64,000 nucleotides of DNA, from the NCBI RefSeq assembly GCF_015706575.1, contig NW_024037056.1:12599176-12663175 (forward strand). Direction: 5' to 3'. The notes beneath the pieces were generated by a model that worked only from the letters and a program-made list of their open reading frames with translations, was not told where the DNA came from and did no database searches. Every line of letters begins with the position of its first letter. The first letter of the stretch is position 1. The translations under genes and the position numbers were made by a program. The DNA is from Patiria miniata (lineage: Eukaryota > Echinodermata > Asteroidea > Valvatida > Asterinidae). Shown here in pieces: positions 54,098-64,000 of this stretch.

Positions 54098-54103
54098 AAT
54101 AAA
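54098..54103 (+). terminator. Probable cathepsin B polyA signal
   Basis: AATAAA is followed by a T/G-rich downstream region (54130-54190), the usual arrangement. It gives a 3' UTR of about 0.8 kb. Confidence 0.65.
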
Positions 54104-54189
54104 ATGCTGATTATAAACTTTAAAAAAAGTTTGGGTTTTATTTAATTGTGTTTCTCTGTGTTTGGTCTTGTAATGTGTTTCTGGATTTT

Positions 54190-57100
54190 TTTTTATTAAT
54201 GCATTGTATTTTGAGAGGTATGATCGTATGATCGGAGGGGGCCTATAAGGCCTTTCAAATTTCTTGAAAATGTTTCTCGGAGATGTGGCCTGGACCTTAT
54301 CCTCGTATTCAACAGTAACTCTTAATTGGGGGTCGTGAATTAATTAAATTACAGAAACCCGTTTTGTGGGTTTTCCATGGTGCCTTGCTTGGCAACCAAT
54401 TAAAAAAATCTTAATAATATCAGTTACAGTTATTTTTAGAACTATAAATAGATTATTTTATTTTTTATTTTTTTTACACTGGACTGGTACGAAAGACGAA
54501 TTAAGTTTGGCGAAATGTGCCTGATAAATAATGCATTGCAAAGGTCGTGTAAAAGGAGCTGGTACCCGGCACTGGAACAAAAGTTGACAGAAACGGATGG
54601 GCACCAGTGCAAACGTCTTGATGGCACAAGAGGGCGACATACACTTTATTCATATCCTGCAGAAAAGATGGCGCGGTAAGTTTGCATTTTGGGGTGTGTT
54701 GCTTCGAAAGCAAATAAATCATTACAAACGTTGTCTTTCTGTTTAGGTTTATACAGTAATGAGTTGTTGAACAACTCATGTCTCCTAATAACTTGTGATA
54801 AGGGGAAACTGGGGAGGAATTTGTGTCTACTAATGGCAAGAAAAACGAGTGCGGTGAGTTTGGCATGTTTGTGCATGTACTCAAGCGTGACGACATACAC
54901 GTGTTACGGTGTACGTTTTGAATTTTTTTCGTTGCGTGCGTAGCTCAGTGTTGTATTCTTGGCGAGATAGCGCCGTGGTTCACTCATGCAGAGACGTGTG
55001 AATGCGTTTAGTTGTGATCAGAAAGCTGGTTCGAAGCATCATGGAGCATATGGAGCTGCAACTCCAGTATGTTTTATGGGATTTACTGTTTCATATTATG
55101 TATTAGGCCTATTGAAATAAAGGTGTATATTAAAACTGTGTATAATTATGTTGAGCGTTGTGTGTATGTGTTTTACTCCTAAGGAAAAATAAGCCACCAG
55201 ACGCCGTTTGTTTAAGTGCAACGTTAGCTAGGATGATCCTAGCGTTATGTTTATGCATAGTGCAACGTGTGAGCCTCCCAATATTTTTTACTGTCGCTCA
55301 GTCCCAAATTCGACATTTATCAAGTGACATTTTTTTTTCACCATTTCGTATGTATCATTACTTATGGACCAGGATATTTTGGGTCTTCGGGTTCGGTTGG
55401 CATTTGGGTTGCAGTTGGTTGAACGTTAATCTACAAGATGACGTCATTGGGTTGTGCGGCGGTAACCACAAGAGGGCCCCCTTTTATTTTTTCCCCGTTT
55501 TAAAATAAATCCATCCAAATGATTAATTAACCTCTAGCATTCTAAAAAAAGAAAAGAAAAAAGGACGCTATCCAGTTTTTCTGTCCAAAATTTGTATTTT
55601 TTCAATCAAACTTTTGTATGAATGAAGTATTCAAGGTGATGTTATAAATAAATATTTAGCCTTGTTCGTGACGTAGGCCTGTGTGATAGAAATGTCAAAA
55701 CTTACCCCAAAACAAAAATATTGTGCCGAAAAGATAACATTACAATTGGCTTATCACGCCGCTTGGCCATATGGGATTCTCAACATGCATTGGAAATGGT
55801 CACGTGACAATTAACGTAAGTCTAAAGTTTTTTTTAAATAGTAAGAATTGATAATTTTCAGCATTACATTAGTTATAAGCTTTCCAATGAGACATCGCAC
55901 CAAAAAAATCGGCCCATGACAAGTAATAAATAAATTTATTTCAACTTTTGAATTAAAAGCGGGACGCTCCTAATTCGTTCTGAAAAGTGTGCGCAATTTC
56001 TGAACTGGAGCGCGCCATTTATAAGCACTTTTTATAACTGTATAAAGGCCTGCAAAAACAAACAACTTTATTTGTTACAGGACATTATATATTCCTTCAA
56101 ATTTCGTATTGAAAAGAACATCGAAATTTCGAAAAAGCACTTTTATCATGCCAACTTTAAAAATGCATGTTTTATAAAAAAAAAAAATGAAAAATTTGTT
56201 TTAAAAAACACTTAAAATACCGAATTTTTCGTTTTGGTACCATGTTTACCGGACTTTACCCCCGATAAAAGTTACGAAAAGTATCCAACCGATTGGTTTA
56301 TTCTGCAAATCGTGGGCAAAGCTGTTGCCTCTGAATTTCAAATGTCAACCAAATGCGCAGAAGTTAATATAAAAGAATCAAGCGAAGTAGAAGATTTTAT
56401 ATGTGGAAATAAAAAAATAAGATTGCAAAAAAAAAATTCAAACTATTTTCTTGATATTTCAAATCGTTTGTGGTGCGAAACAAGGCTTTTGTTTGGCTTG
56501 GTTTTTCGGCACCTATTAAACGCACATAAAAATACACCTTAATTATTGATGGGCCGCAAAATAATTCTAAATTTGAAAAGAAAATACACCTACCTTAACT
56601 GAACGTGGTTTTTGTGGTTTTTATGCTAATGCAAATTTCCATATTCATGAGCAAAACTGTGACGTGTTCGGGCAGAAACCTCCATGTTACAGCTATTTCA
56701 GCAGAAAAAGTTACTGAAATTTTGAATATTTTGCTGTTATACAGTTTCTATTCTTTGGTGATTCGTTGTTGTGTAAGTACATGGCAGTAAGCCAACGAGC
56801 AACCCTTTCTCACAAATGTTTTCAATGAGCAAATTTTGGGTTAACAATTTGGACAAAAAACACCTAAACTGAAAGTGTCTCCTTGAAAAGGCATCACAGC
56901 AACAGCGCCCTCAGTTGTCCGGAAAAAGCATGGACATTTTAAAAATGTTTAAAGACGTGCACTTTTAAATAAAATGAACTAAAAGGGATGTCAAACAATA
57001 TTCACACATTTAAGGGGAGTAGAAAGTTGTACAAAATGTGTTCCTCATCGCATGACCCCTTTAAATTGGTCATCACTAGTGAAATAATTATGAGTTGGCC

Positions 57101-57410
57101 TCCCATGCTTCTCAGCATATTTTATTTTTTGATTTGCATATCGAATCTCCAAATAATTATATGTATATTTTATTTTAACGGGAAAAACATATTTCTTGCC
57201 TCTCGAATTAATCCTATTAAACAAAGCTTTTATTTTGGGTCGTTTTGCCCCCTCTTGATCTTATGCACGAAACAACCTAAGACATTATGATGTCACGTCT
57301 TGTTTACATAGAAAACTAGCATTCCAAACTTTTCTGTATTCGAAGTGAAATTTTATTAAACGTAGCACAGGCGAGAAATTTTATGAATTCACGAAGTGAA
57401 AATGGTATTA
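54190..57410. other. Intergenic, no gene recognised
   Basis: Several frames of 80-130 codons occur on both strands, but none shows a known motif, biased codon use or splice context. A weak tRNA-like scrap (GCGTAGCTCAGTG..GGTTCGAAGC) lies at 54938-55037. Confidence 0.5.
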
Positions 57411-57419
57411 AAAAGTGAT

Positions 57420-57825
57420 GATTTCACTCTTCGATTCACAAAGAGTTATATATTAGAAACAACCAAATTATAACGGTATGCGCCTAAAAATGCGGCGCGA
57501 AATTTAGAAATGCGACTGCAAACAAAAACATTTGACGCGAAATATAAAATACGACGGCATTCTAAACGCGGCTCAAAATATCCATGCCATAATTATATAT
57601 AGGGCATAAAAATGCGAAACGAAATCTGAAATGCGACCTCACTAAAACAAAAGCAATACATGAGATTTTTTTAAAATGTGATGCGAAATGCGGCGGCATA
57701 AAAAGGCAAATTTAAAGCGAAATTTCAGTGACATAAGACATTTGAAAATAAGACGCCAAAAACAAATCTAGAAATGCGACGGTATAAAAGTGAAGAAACA
57801 CAATGCGAATGCAATGCGACGCTCG
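57420..57825 (+). repeat. Degenerate GCGAAAT/AAATGCGACG repeat region
   Basis: The words AAATGCGAC, ATGCGGCG and GCGAAAT recur about every 20-60 bases over 400 bp in an AT-rich background. No fixed period could be read by eye. Confidence 0.5.
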
Positions 57826-58244
57826 ACTGGAAATTGTGTTTAGACAAAACTTGTACATCAGAAATAACTGCACAAAACACTGATGTAAAATTAAAAGAAC
57901 GGTCGACTTGACCGTAAAATCGTTTCCCAACCAAAAAAACAATGATGCACGCTGTTATCTCATTTCTGCCCATTTTTACTAACTGGAAGATGCAGAAGAC
58001 CTATATTTTTTCTCTTTGCGGAAAAATAATAGTTGTTGAATTTGTAGCCATAGAACTTGAATTCACAGACGTAGGCGCGAGTTGACATGCGCGCTAACTT
58101 GCCCAAAAACCTTGTCACAAGAAGAGCGCATGCGCGCGGACTTAAAATATTTTTAGTCAGAACCAGTCTACATCAGACTGTACTTTTTTTTTTATTTGCG
58201 TAATTCCAATCCGAGTCTTTATATATTACTTCCGAATACATCAA

Positions 58245-58325
58245 GTAAGAAGAGCGCGTTGGCCTAGTGGAAGGCACCCTAGCGCTCAACCAGAAGGTTG
58301 CGGGTTCGATTCCCGCTGATGTCAC
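58245..58325 (+). repeat. tRNA-like sequence 1 of a cluster
   Basis: The A box TTGGCCTAGTGG and B box GGTTCGATTCC match pol III consensus, and the T arm GCGGG/CCCGC pairs. The acceptor stem does not pair (TGATGTC has no partner), so it is a tRNA-derived repeat rather than a tRNA gene. Confidence 0.6.
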
Positions 58326-58434
58326 ATCAGGACCTTTTACTTAATTTTACTTATACTTATTTATATTTAAAAAGAGTAAAATTCTGTTTTATTTTATTTT
58401 ATTTTATATAGTTGGGGTAGACACGCGATACAAA

Positions 58435-58474
58435 ACTCGGACTGGCCGCAGGTTTCCCTGCAGCCAGTCCGAGT
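58435..58474. other. Strong short hairpin
   Basis: ACTCGGACTGGCCGCAGG and CCCTGCAGCCAGTCCGAGT form a stem of about 17 bp with one mismatch and a loop of only a few bases. It abuts the minus-strand tRNA-like unit at 58478-58560. Confidence 0.75.
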
Positions 58475-58477
58475 TGC

Positions 58478-58560
58478 CGCGGCCGGGACTCGAACCAGGG
58501 GCGCCGGCTTACCCGGCGGCACCTCTACCGGGTGCGCTACCTGGGTCCCCCAGTGAAAAT
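58478..58560 (-). repeat. tRNA-like sequence 2 of a cluster (minus strand)
   Basis: On the minus strand it reads GGACCCAGGTAGCGCACCCG and then GGTTCGAGTCCCGGCCGCGG. It has A-box-like and perfect B-box sequences, but no paired acceptor. Confidence 0.55.
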
Positions 58561-58616
58561 CACACTTCCTATAATTAAAACCCTTAGGATCACATAAGGA
58601 AATAATAAAATAGAAA

Positions 58617-58690
58617 CGCCCTCAGGATTCGAACCCGAATCCCCGGATCCAAAATTTCTGAGCGTTACCGCTGGGCCATCACCTTTGACT
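58617..58690 (-). repeat. tRNA-like sequence 3 of a cluster (minus strand)
   Basis: TGATGGCCCAGCGGTAACGC is a good A box and GGGTTCGAATCCTGAGGGC a good B box. The spacing suggests a serine/leucine-type ancestor. The acceptor does not pair, so it is probably a SINE head or pseudogene. Confidence 0.55.
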
Positions 58691-58699
58691 TCGAATTTT

Positions 58700-61690
58700 C
58701 GAATTTTTAAAATATATCAAGCATCGTTTTGTACTTAGTAATAAAATCAAAATTTCAACTCGGGGACCCAACTGGCACGTGTTCATCTGCCAAGGTAAGT
58801 AGCCAAATACAATTGGTCTGGGGAGAATTGGTATGGGGATTGGGCGATATATATCATGGGTTCGGGACTTTATCATAAGCTTGGGATCATGGGTTAGGGA
58901 TATATATTGATGGTACATGATCTGACGGGAAGGTAAATTTTGGACAAGGAATAAATGGATAACAAGATTTGAAGGCGGGTACAAACTCGCTGGAACACGA
59001 TATAATATAACGAAGTGCCGGGTATCTTGCACAATATTTAAATCTTATACAAAACAGCAAAAGTGAACTTTCACAAAATAATGCATTCACAGTAGTAGAA
59101 AGTTAGGTACATTTTGTGGTATTTATTTGTTTGCAATTGAAGTGTAGTGATGTGTGCACTGAAGATAAAACAACGAACACTGGACCTTTTTAACAACTTC
59201 AAAGGTACAAATTCAACACTGAACATTCCTTGGATGTATGGGGCAACAGACTATTAATTAACACATAAGGAGCACACGTCAAGTTGGGGACCCCTCTATA
59301 TCTCCGCTCTATTTTTACTTCTTACACATTGTTTATCAGTAAAAAAAAAACCCTTGCAGCCTCAAGCAGCTTTCTTCTTTTTTTTTGAAAGTTGACGGGA
59401 CTGAAATTGACGAGCATGGATTTGAAGGTGCGCCCTCCAGAGTGCCGTTCCAGTGCTCTACCAACTGAGATCAAGATTGTCTTCATTTTGAACCATACTT
59501 TAGAAGAAAATGCAACAGTAGTACCAGTTTTAGCAGTTGGAGATATGGAATATATGAAACGCATCCAAAACTTGACGATTGCCCAATAAGGAAACTGCCT
59601 GTTTTTGATATGTCCAATGGACATTTAAGTCTCAGTATTCAAAGTAAAATGCATGACGAATACAAAGCTTTTTTTCAGCAAATTTGCAGATAGAACATTT
59701 GGATATTCCCATAGCTTTGTGAAGCGAATATAACACACACGTACAGAAATATTGCATGCAAAAAAATTGACATAATAATTGAAATCACCGTGAACAGATC
59801 TGGCGATACCAAATAATAATTTAACAAAACAAAACCTTGCTGGGGGTGATCGAACCAGAAACAAACTTGCCTGCGCTATTTTTGGTTTGTTACACTGACA
59901 GTGTAAACATTATGAAGTCACATAACACCATATACATGAACATGTACTTTCAAAATGAAAGGACCCTATATCTCGTTTTTTTTTTTTTCAAGCAAACGTG
60001 TATCCTTAATCCTGATTGGTCGATCAATGGCAATGACAGAGTGGTATCACCCCACTTTGAACTGTAAACACAACTTGCACATTATTGGAATCGACAAGTT
60101 TGTATTGCTGAAGTGAATACAGAGATTTGTTTTTCTGATTGTTCCCAATACGAGCCTTTGCATAATTTGAATCAATACCTTTTTTCTTAGTGAACGAACA
60201 AAGTAAGCAAACATTAATATTTTTTTCAAAGCAAAACCTTCCAGTAAATGTAAATTGAGCAGCCATACAATTAGCACATTAACACGTTTAAATAAAAAAC
60301 TGACTGCACAGAAATTTTACATTGGTGAGCAAAGGTGGAATACGATAAAAAATAAAAATTGGCAAAAGTACAAATAAACAATATTTTAAAACCTTTGGAA
60401 TGTCTATGTACAGGGGTGTTAATTTATAAGAAACATTTGAACATTAAAATGCACAGTATAAGAAGGAATACTTCTTGAATTATTCTTATTCAAAAAATAT
60501 ATAATGTGCGATATGTACAGACCGAACACAATGTTTTTTTTCCTTTTTAGTAAATGCGCTGTTAAAAATGTACAATTTGTATTTACAGAGAACAGGCACA
60601 TGATATCAGAACCTCGAAACAATGTGAACAATATCAACAAGATAAATATTTTTTTCCTTTTATAAAAGCCACACAAAACATGCTGCTAGAGCTTTTTCTT
60701 TGCACGTTTTCTTCGTTAACTTTCTTGCTTAGATGGAAGTTTTTGATGACTGCAATGGTGGTGGCCTGCAGTAATGGACTCCACCCCTATACTGCCCTCT
60801 TGTGGTCAAATAGGGACAATTTCACAATAAACTGAGGGCAGTACACTGTTATGTTCTAATGTACGCGAACTTTATGTGGTGCAAACAGCACACAACGCAT
60901 GCTTATTAATCTCATCTTCTTATGGACACAAAGTCCCTTGAGTAAAAGTGCACAACTGGTGACATTCCAAATAACAGCGCCCTCTCTTGGCTATCCTGGG
61001 TAAGGCTAAATAGTTCTTGATTAGTACCAATAGACGCTGAACCTGCAACAACTCTGGGGACGGATATATATCCGAGGATTATGCCGTCTTAGAAGGGACA
61101 CTTGCATTAAGGTAGGTTTTTCACAAAGAACTGCAATAAGCCAAATCGGTATTCCAACTACGCACGTGCATAACAAGATTGGCGACGATTTTTACTAGGG
61201 ATAAACGTGGCAGATAATTGCATACAAGTCTATGGCGGACATGGTAACCGAACATTCTGCAATTTCTCATGCAATAAAAAAGACAATGGAAACTTTTGTT
61301 CGCACAAAAGGTGGGCATACAAAACACCTTAAACACTTCGCTAACAAATTTCTTTAGAACAAGACAATGCCTTTAAAATTTTGCTGGTAACCGTTATGAT
61401 TTCGCACGCATACGACAAACTGTTTATCCCAAGAGGAAACTTGTCCAATTTTGATGTGAACATGCACAGTTGGAATACCGGACTGGCAACTGTCAATGAA
61501 CGAGTTAAACCAGGATCATTAGAGGAGCTTTTTGGCTAACTCAAGCGAGCACTGGAGGAGCACAAGGCTTGCTTACACTACCACACTGGTTCTCGTACAT
61601 ATGGACTGTGACCATGATCAGTAGATGGCCGGCGCTGCTTGACCTTCAACACTTCTATCTCGGTCACCAATGAGGGCGTACTTGCGCGCA
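58700..61690. other. Intergenic or long DYRK4-like 3' region, no exon recognised
   Basis: No clear exon is present. Part of this, up to the repeats at 61694, could be 3' UTR of the minus-strand DYRK4-like gene, but I see no decisive polyA signal. A minus-strand tRNA-like scrap lies near 59425-59475. Confidence 0.4.
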
Positions 61691-61693
61691 ACG

Positions 61694-62324
61694 TTACGTC
61701 CGTACCGTGGTTTTCCATGTGCATCGCATACATCCACACGCTAGACAATCGGTAGTAGGAACTACTTGGTTGGTTGGTCCTCTTTTTTCTCCAAGTCGCT
61801 CATCGCAGTCGTTGACCGAGTCTTTGAGGTCCACAGTTGTGATAAACAGTGCGAGGTCCTCAGTTGTGATTGACAGCTCAAGGTCCTCAGTTGTGTTTGA
61901 CAGTGCACTGTCCATCTTGGTTTGTCCATCTGTATCCAATTGCTAAAGGATCGGCGGCAGGAACTGCTGAGTAGGCAGGTCCTCTGTTTTCTCTGAGTCT
62001 CTACTTTCAGTCTTTGATTGAGTATTGAAGTCCTCGGTTGTGATTGCCAGTGCAAGGTCCTTGGTTGTGATTGACAGCTCAAGGTCCTCAGTTGTGATTG
62101 ACAGTGCAATGTCCATCTTGGCTTGCCCATCTGTATATCCAATTGCTATACGTTCGGTGGCAGGAACTGCTTCGTAGGCAGGTCCTCTGTTTTCTCTGAG
62201 TCTCTCCTTTCAGTTTTTGAGTATTGAAGTCCTCGGTTGTGATTACAAGTGCGAGGTCCTCGGTTGTGATTGACGGTGCAATATCCACAAAGCCACATTT
62301 GGTTTGTCCATCGTTATCCAACTG
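61694..62324 (-). repeat. Three decayed tandem copies of the DYRK4-like terminal coding exon
   Basis: On the plus strand the block GGCAGGAACTGCT..GTAGGCAGGTCCTCTG starts at about 62330 (in the real exon), 62152 and 61949, and in worn form (GGTAGTAGGAACTACTTGG) at 61748. The spacings are about 178, 203 and 201 bp. Each copy still resembles the coding end ITTEDL..KERDSEKTEDLPTKQFLPP and its stop, but frames are lost between copies. They lie downstream of the stop codon, so they sit in 3' UTR or intergenic DNA. Confidence 0.88.
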
Positions 62325-63443
62325 CTATACGATCGGTGGCAGGAACTGCTTAGTAGGCAGGTCCTCTGTTTTCTCAGAGTCTCTCTCTTTGCAGTCTTTA
62401 ACTGAGTCCTTGAGGTCCTCAGTTGTGATTGATGGTGCCTTTTCTAAAAATTCGTCGGCATCAACTACCAGGGGTTTTACCTGCAAATCAACGAGGATAA
62501 CTATTGTGTTAAAAGATTAAAGACATGGTTAAAGCAGCATAATAAAAGCGAGTGCAGTCAAAATGGAATTTTCCAACAGGAATGGGAATGTTCCAAGTTA
62601 TGAGATGCTTTCTTATCATAGACGTGTTATGTGTAATCTGTTCGGCTCAATCAAATAGTTGTTACAATAAAGTTTTCCCCACAAGGTTTCACGAGTGGTA
62701 ATTTAATAATTAGAGAAAATCATGGACCCTTTCTCTGCAACTTGTCTATATTTTTGAGATGACCCTTATAAGCTTGCACATGGAGAATGACTGGTTGAAC
62801 GCGTGAACTGAGACTTACTTTGTTGACGGGCTTCTCTGTGGTTTCAGTGAGTTGATGAGCTTCTTTCGGTGGGTTTATGTGGGAAGATTCTTTCGCCTTT
62901 GCACTCTTTTTCTTCATGGATACCTTGCGTTCTAGAGTCTCTTTACCTGAATTTCAAAAAAGTGGCAAGAAATTTGACAGGAGTGTCACACAATAATATG
63001 AAAACAGATTTTTTTTCTCAAATGTCTGGTGTAAGGCACAAAAGAGGGTTGATCAAATGAAAATCTCACCTCTGTGGACTGTTTCACTGTCTGAGTTGTT
63101 CTGCACTTGATGCTTGCTGGCTTTGGCGTGTCGCTGCTGCACGCCCTCTTCATTCTTATGCTGCTGCTGCAGTTGCTGCTGCACCTCCTGGTGCTGATGC
63201 GAGGCTGCAGCGACGGGGTCCGGCTCCCCGGACTGCTGTTCCGTCTCAGCCTTAGGTTGATGATGATGGTGGTGATGGTGTGGATGACGGTGGTGGTGAT
63301 AGTGATGCTTGGGTTTTGTGGTAGACGTCCGGGTGATTTGCTGCTGCGTGAGCTCTCTGGCGTGGGACTTGTAGAGCTTGTCCTCTTGGACCCACTCGTG
63401 TTGAAGGGCTTCGTCCGGCGTCATCCGCTGACTTGGGTCCCAT
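62325..63443 (-). CDS. DYRK4: DYRK4-like dual-specificity kinase, C-terminal exons only (5' part outside window)
   Basis: Three exons on the minus strand: 63443-63070, 62946-62819, 62480-62325 (TAG). Phases agree (the first starts at codon position 3), giving about 218 residues. The first begins at the end of the kinase fold: WDPSQRMTPDEALQHEWV matches the last subdomain of DYRK2/3/4 kinases. Then come a His run (HHYHHHRHPHHHHHHH, 63260-63307) and Gln-rich stretches, a Lys-rich exon (KVSMKKKSAKAKESS), and a Glu/Thr-rich end. The last residues FLPPIV match the LPPIV end I recall for human DYRK4, which favours DYRK4 over DYRK2/3. DYRK kinases autophosphorylate on Tyr and phosphorylate Ser/Thr targets. 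The catalytic residues are not in the window. Confidence 0.82.
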
Positions 63444-64000
63444 CTGGGAATGGGCAAAAGGGTTAAAGAAAGCCTTAGACTTAGGTCGTGTCCAAAACAT
63501 GCTTCTAGAGCTATGCTTCTAGAGTTTGTGCCCATTCTTTTACCAATATGTCTATTAGGAGTTTGTGCCCATGAGGTTGTAATGGGCAAAGATTTAGACA
63601 ATAGCTCTCAACAACAGACAATAGCTCTGGGCAAAGATCTAGACAACATGTTAAGACGTGGCCTCATTCTCCTATTTAGGCTTCCTGCATAAGGTACCAA
63701 TTTGGGTTCCATCTTCAAATGGGCAGGATGATCGGAGAGTTTTTAGTTCTTTACAAGGCTTCAATTGATTTCATCCAGACACAAGATGAGTTACGTGGAA
63801 TTTCTTAACTTTCTGCAATGCATTCTGCATTACATGTACATACAAATTTAGGTCCCATCTCTAAATGGGCAGGATAAACGAGAGGGTTCCTTATCAATTC
63901 TGTACTAACGTATGCTACGTGTACAGCAAGGCTTCAATCTACGTCATCCAGAAAACCAGTTGTAAACCACTTACATTGAATGAGATTTTCGTTGTTAGCC
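63444..64000. other. DYRK4-like intron, partial
   Basis: No exon with correct phase is found up to the edge. Two related phrases, GGGTTCCATCTTCAAATGGG (63706) and GGTCCCATCTCTAAATGGGC (63852), echo the start of the neighbouring exon (GGGTCCCATCTGGGAATGGG at 63436). This suggests small local duplications around the splice acceptor. Confidence 0.5.

Noticed and set aside
56234-56542. 102-codon frame starting MVPCLPDFTPDKSYEK
   Set aside because: No family resemblance, AT-driven codon use, and no splice or promoter context.
58245-58690. Functional tRNA genes in the 58 kb cluster
   Set aside because: A and B boxes are good but none of the three has a pairing acceptor stem.
61707-62520. Plus-strand frames repeating SSVVIDSA
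   Set aside because: They are antisense to the DYRK4 tail repeats and arise from its periodicity.
63107-63466. Leu-rich plus-strand frame of 119 codons
   Set aside because: It is antisense to the His/Gln-rich DYRK4 exon; low complexity explains it.
63974-64000. Possible further DYRK4 exon ending in GTAAGT at the right edge
   Set aside because: The phase needed to join the next exon puts a stop in it, and the sequence does not resemble the kinase residues expected there.

Overview
The window looks like nuclear DNA of a non-vertebrate deuterostome, most likely an echinoderm (a sea star or sea urchin; I cannot separate them). The reasons are intron-rich genes with short exons and GT..AG introns, an AT-rich background, frequent GGCCTA runs (for example near 6465-6480 and 6620-6635), tRNA-derived SINEs with a 'CCTTGGGCAAG' body, and many palindromic MITEs. 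The proteins resemble bilaterian homologues strongly enough to rebuild exon by exon. No bacterial-type operon, CRISPR array or convincing functional tRNA is present.

Layout. (1) 1.7-5.2 kb, minus strand: a complete 7-exon mitochondrial crotonase/enoyl-CoA hydratase family gene (302 aa). (2) 6.1-19.9 kb, plus strand: a complete 12-exon TCP1/CCT1 gene (546 aa), head to head with gene 1 across about 0.9 kb. Its introns hold MITEs, SINEs, a 156-bp tandem satellite and other repeats. (3) 20-23.9 kb: intergenic, with four MITEs. (4) 23.9-43.5 kb, plus strand: three tandem five-exon GNAT acetyltransferase genes of the non-vertebrate AANAT type (235, 211 and 188 aa). A 21-bp minisatellite lies in the same intron of all three. 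(5) 45.4-54.1 kb, plus strand: a complete cathepsin B gene (329 aa) with a TATA box, a 5' non-coding exon and a polyA signal. (6) 54.1-61.7 kb: no recognisable gene, but a cluster of tRNA-like sequences at 58.2-58.7 kb. (7) 61.7-63.4 kb, minus strand: the 3' end of a DYRK4-like kinase gene with a His/Gln-rich tail; its last coding exon is repeated about three more times, in decayed form, downstream of the stop. The rest of the kinase lies beyond the right edge.

How the parts relate. CCT1 is a subunit of the cytosolic chaperonin, and the crotonase is a mitochondrial acyl-CoA enzyme; the head-to-head pair may share a promoter. Two of the AANAT-like copies carry a leader like a mitochondrial presequence and the third does not, so the array may supply differently located enzymes. 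Most of the window is repeats. The most notable signals are the C-terminal exon duplication of DYRK4, the covarying 30-nt palindromes at the centre of a TTAA-flanked MITE family, the A-B-A-B higher-order satellite in a TCP1 intron, and the AANAT array with its shared intronic minisatellite.
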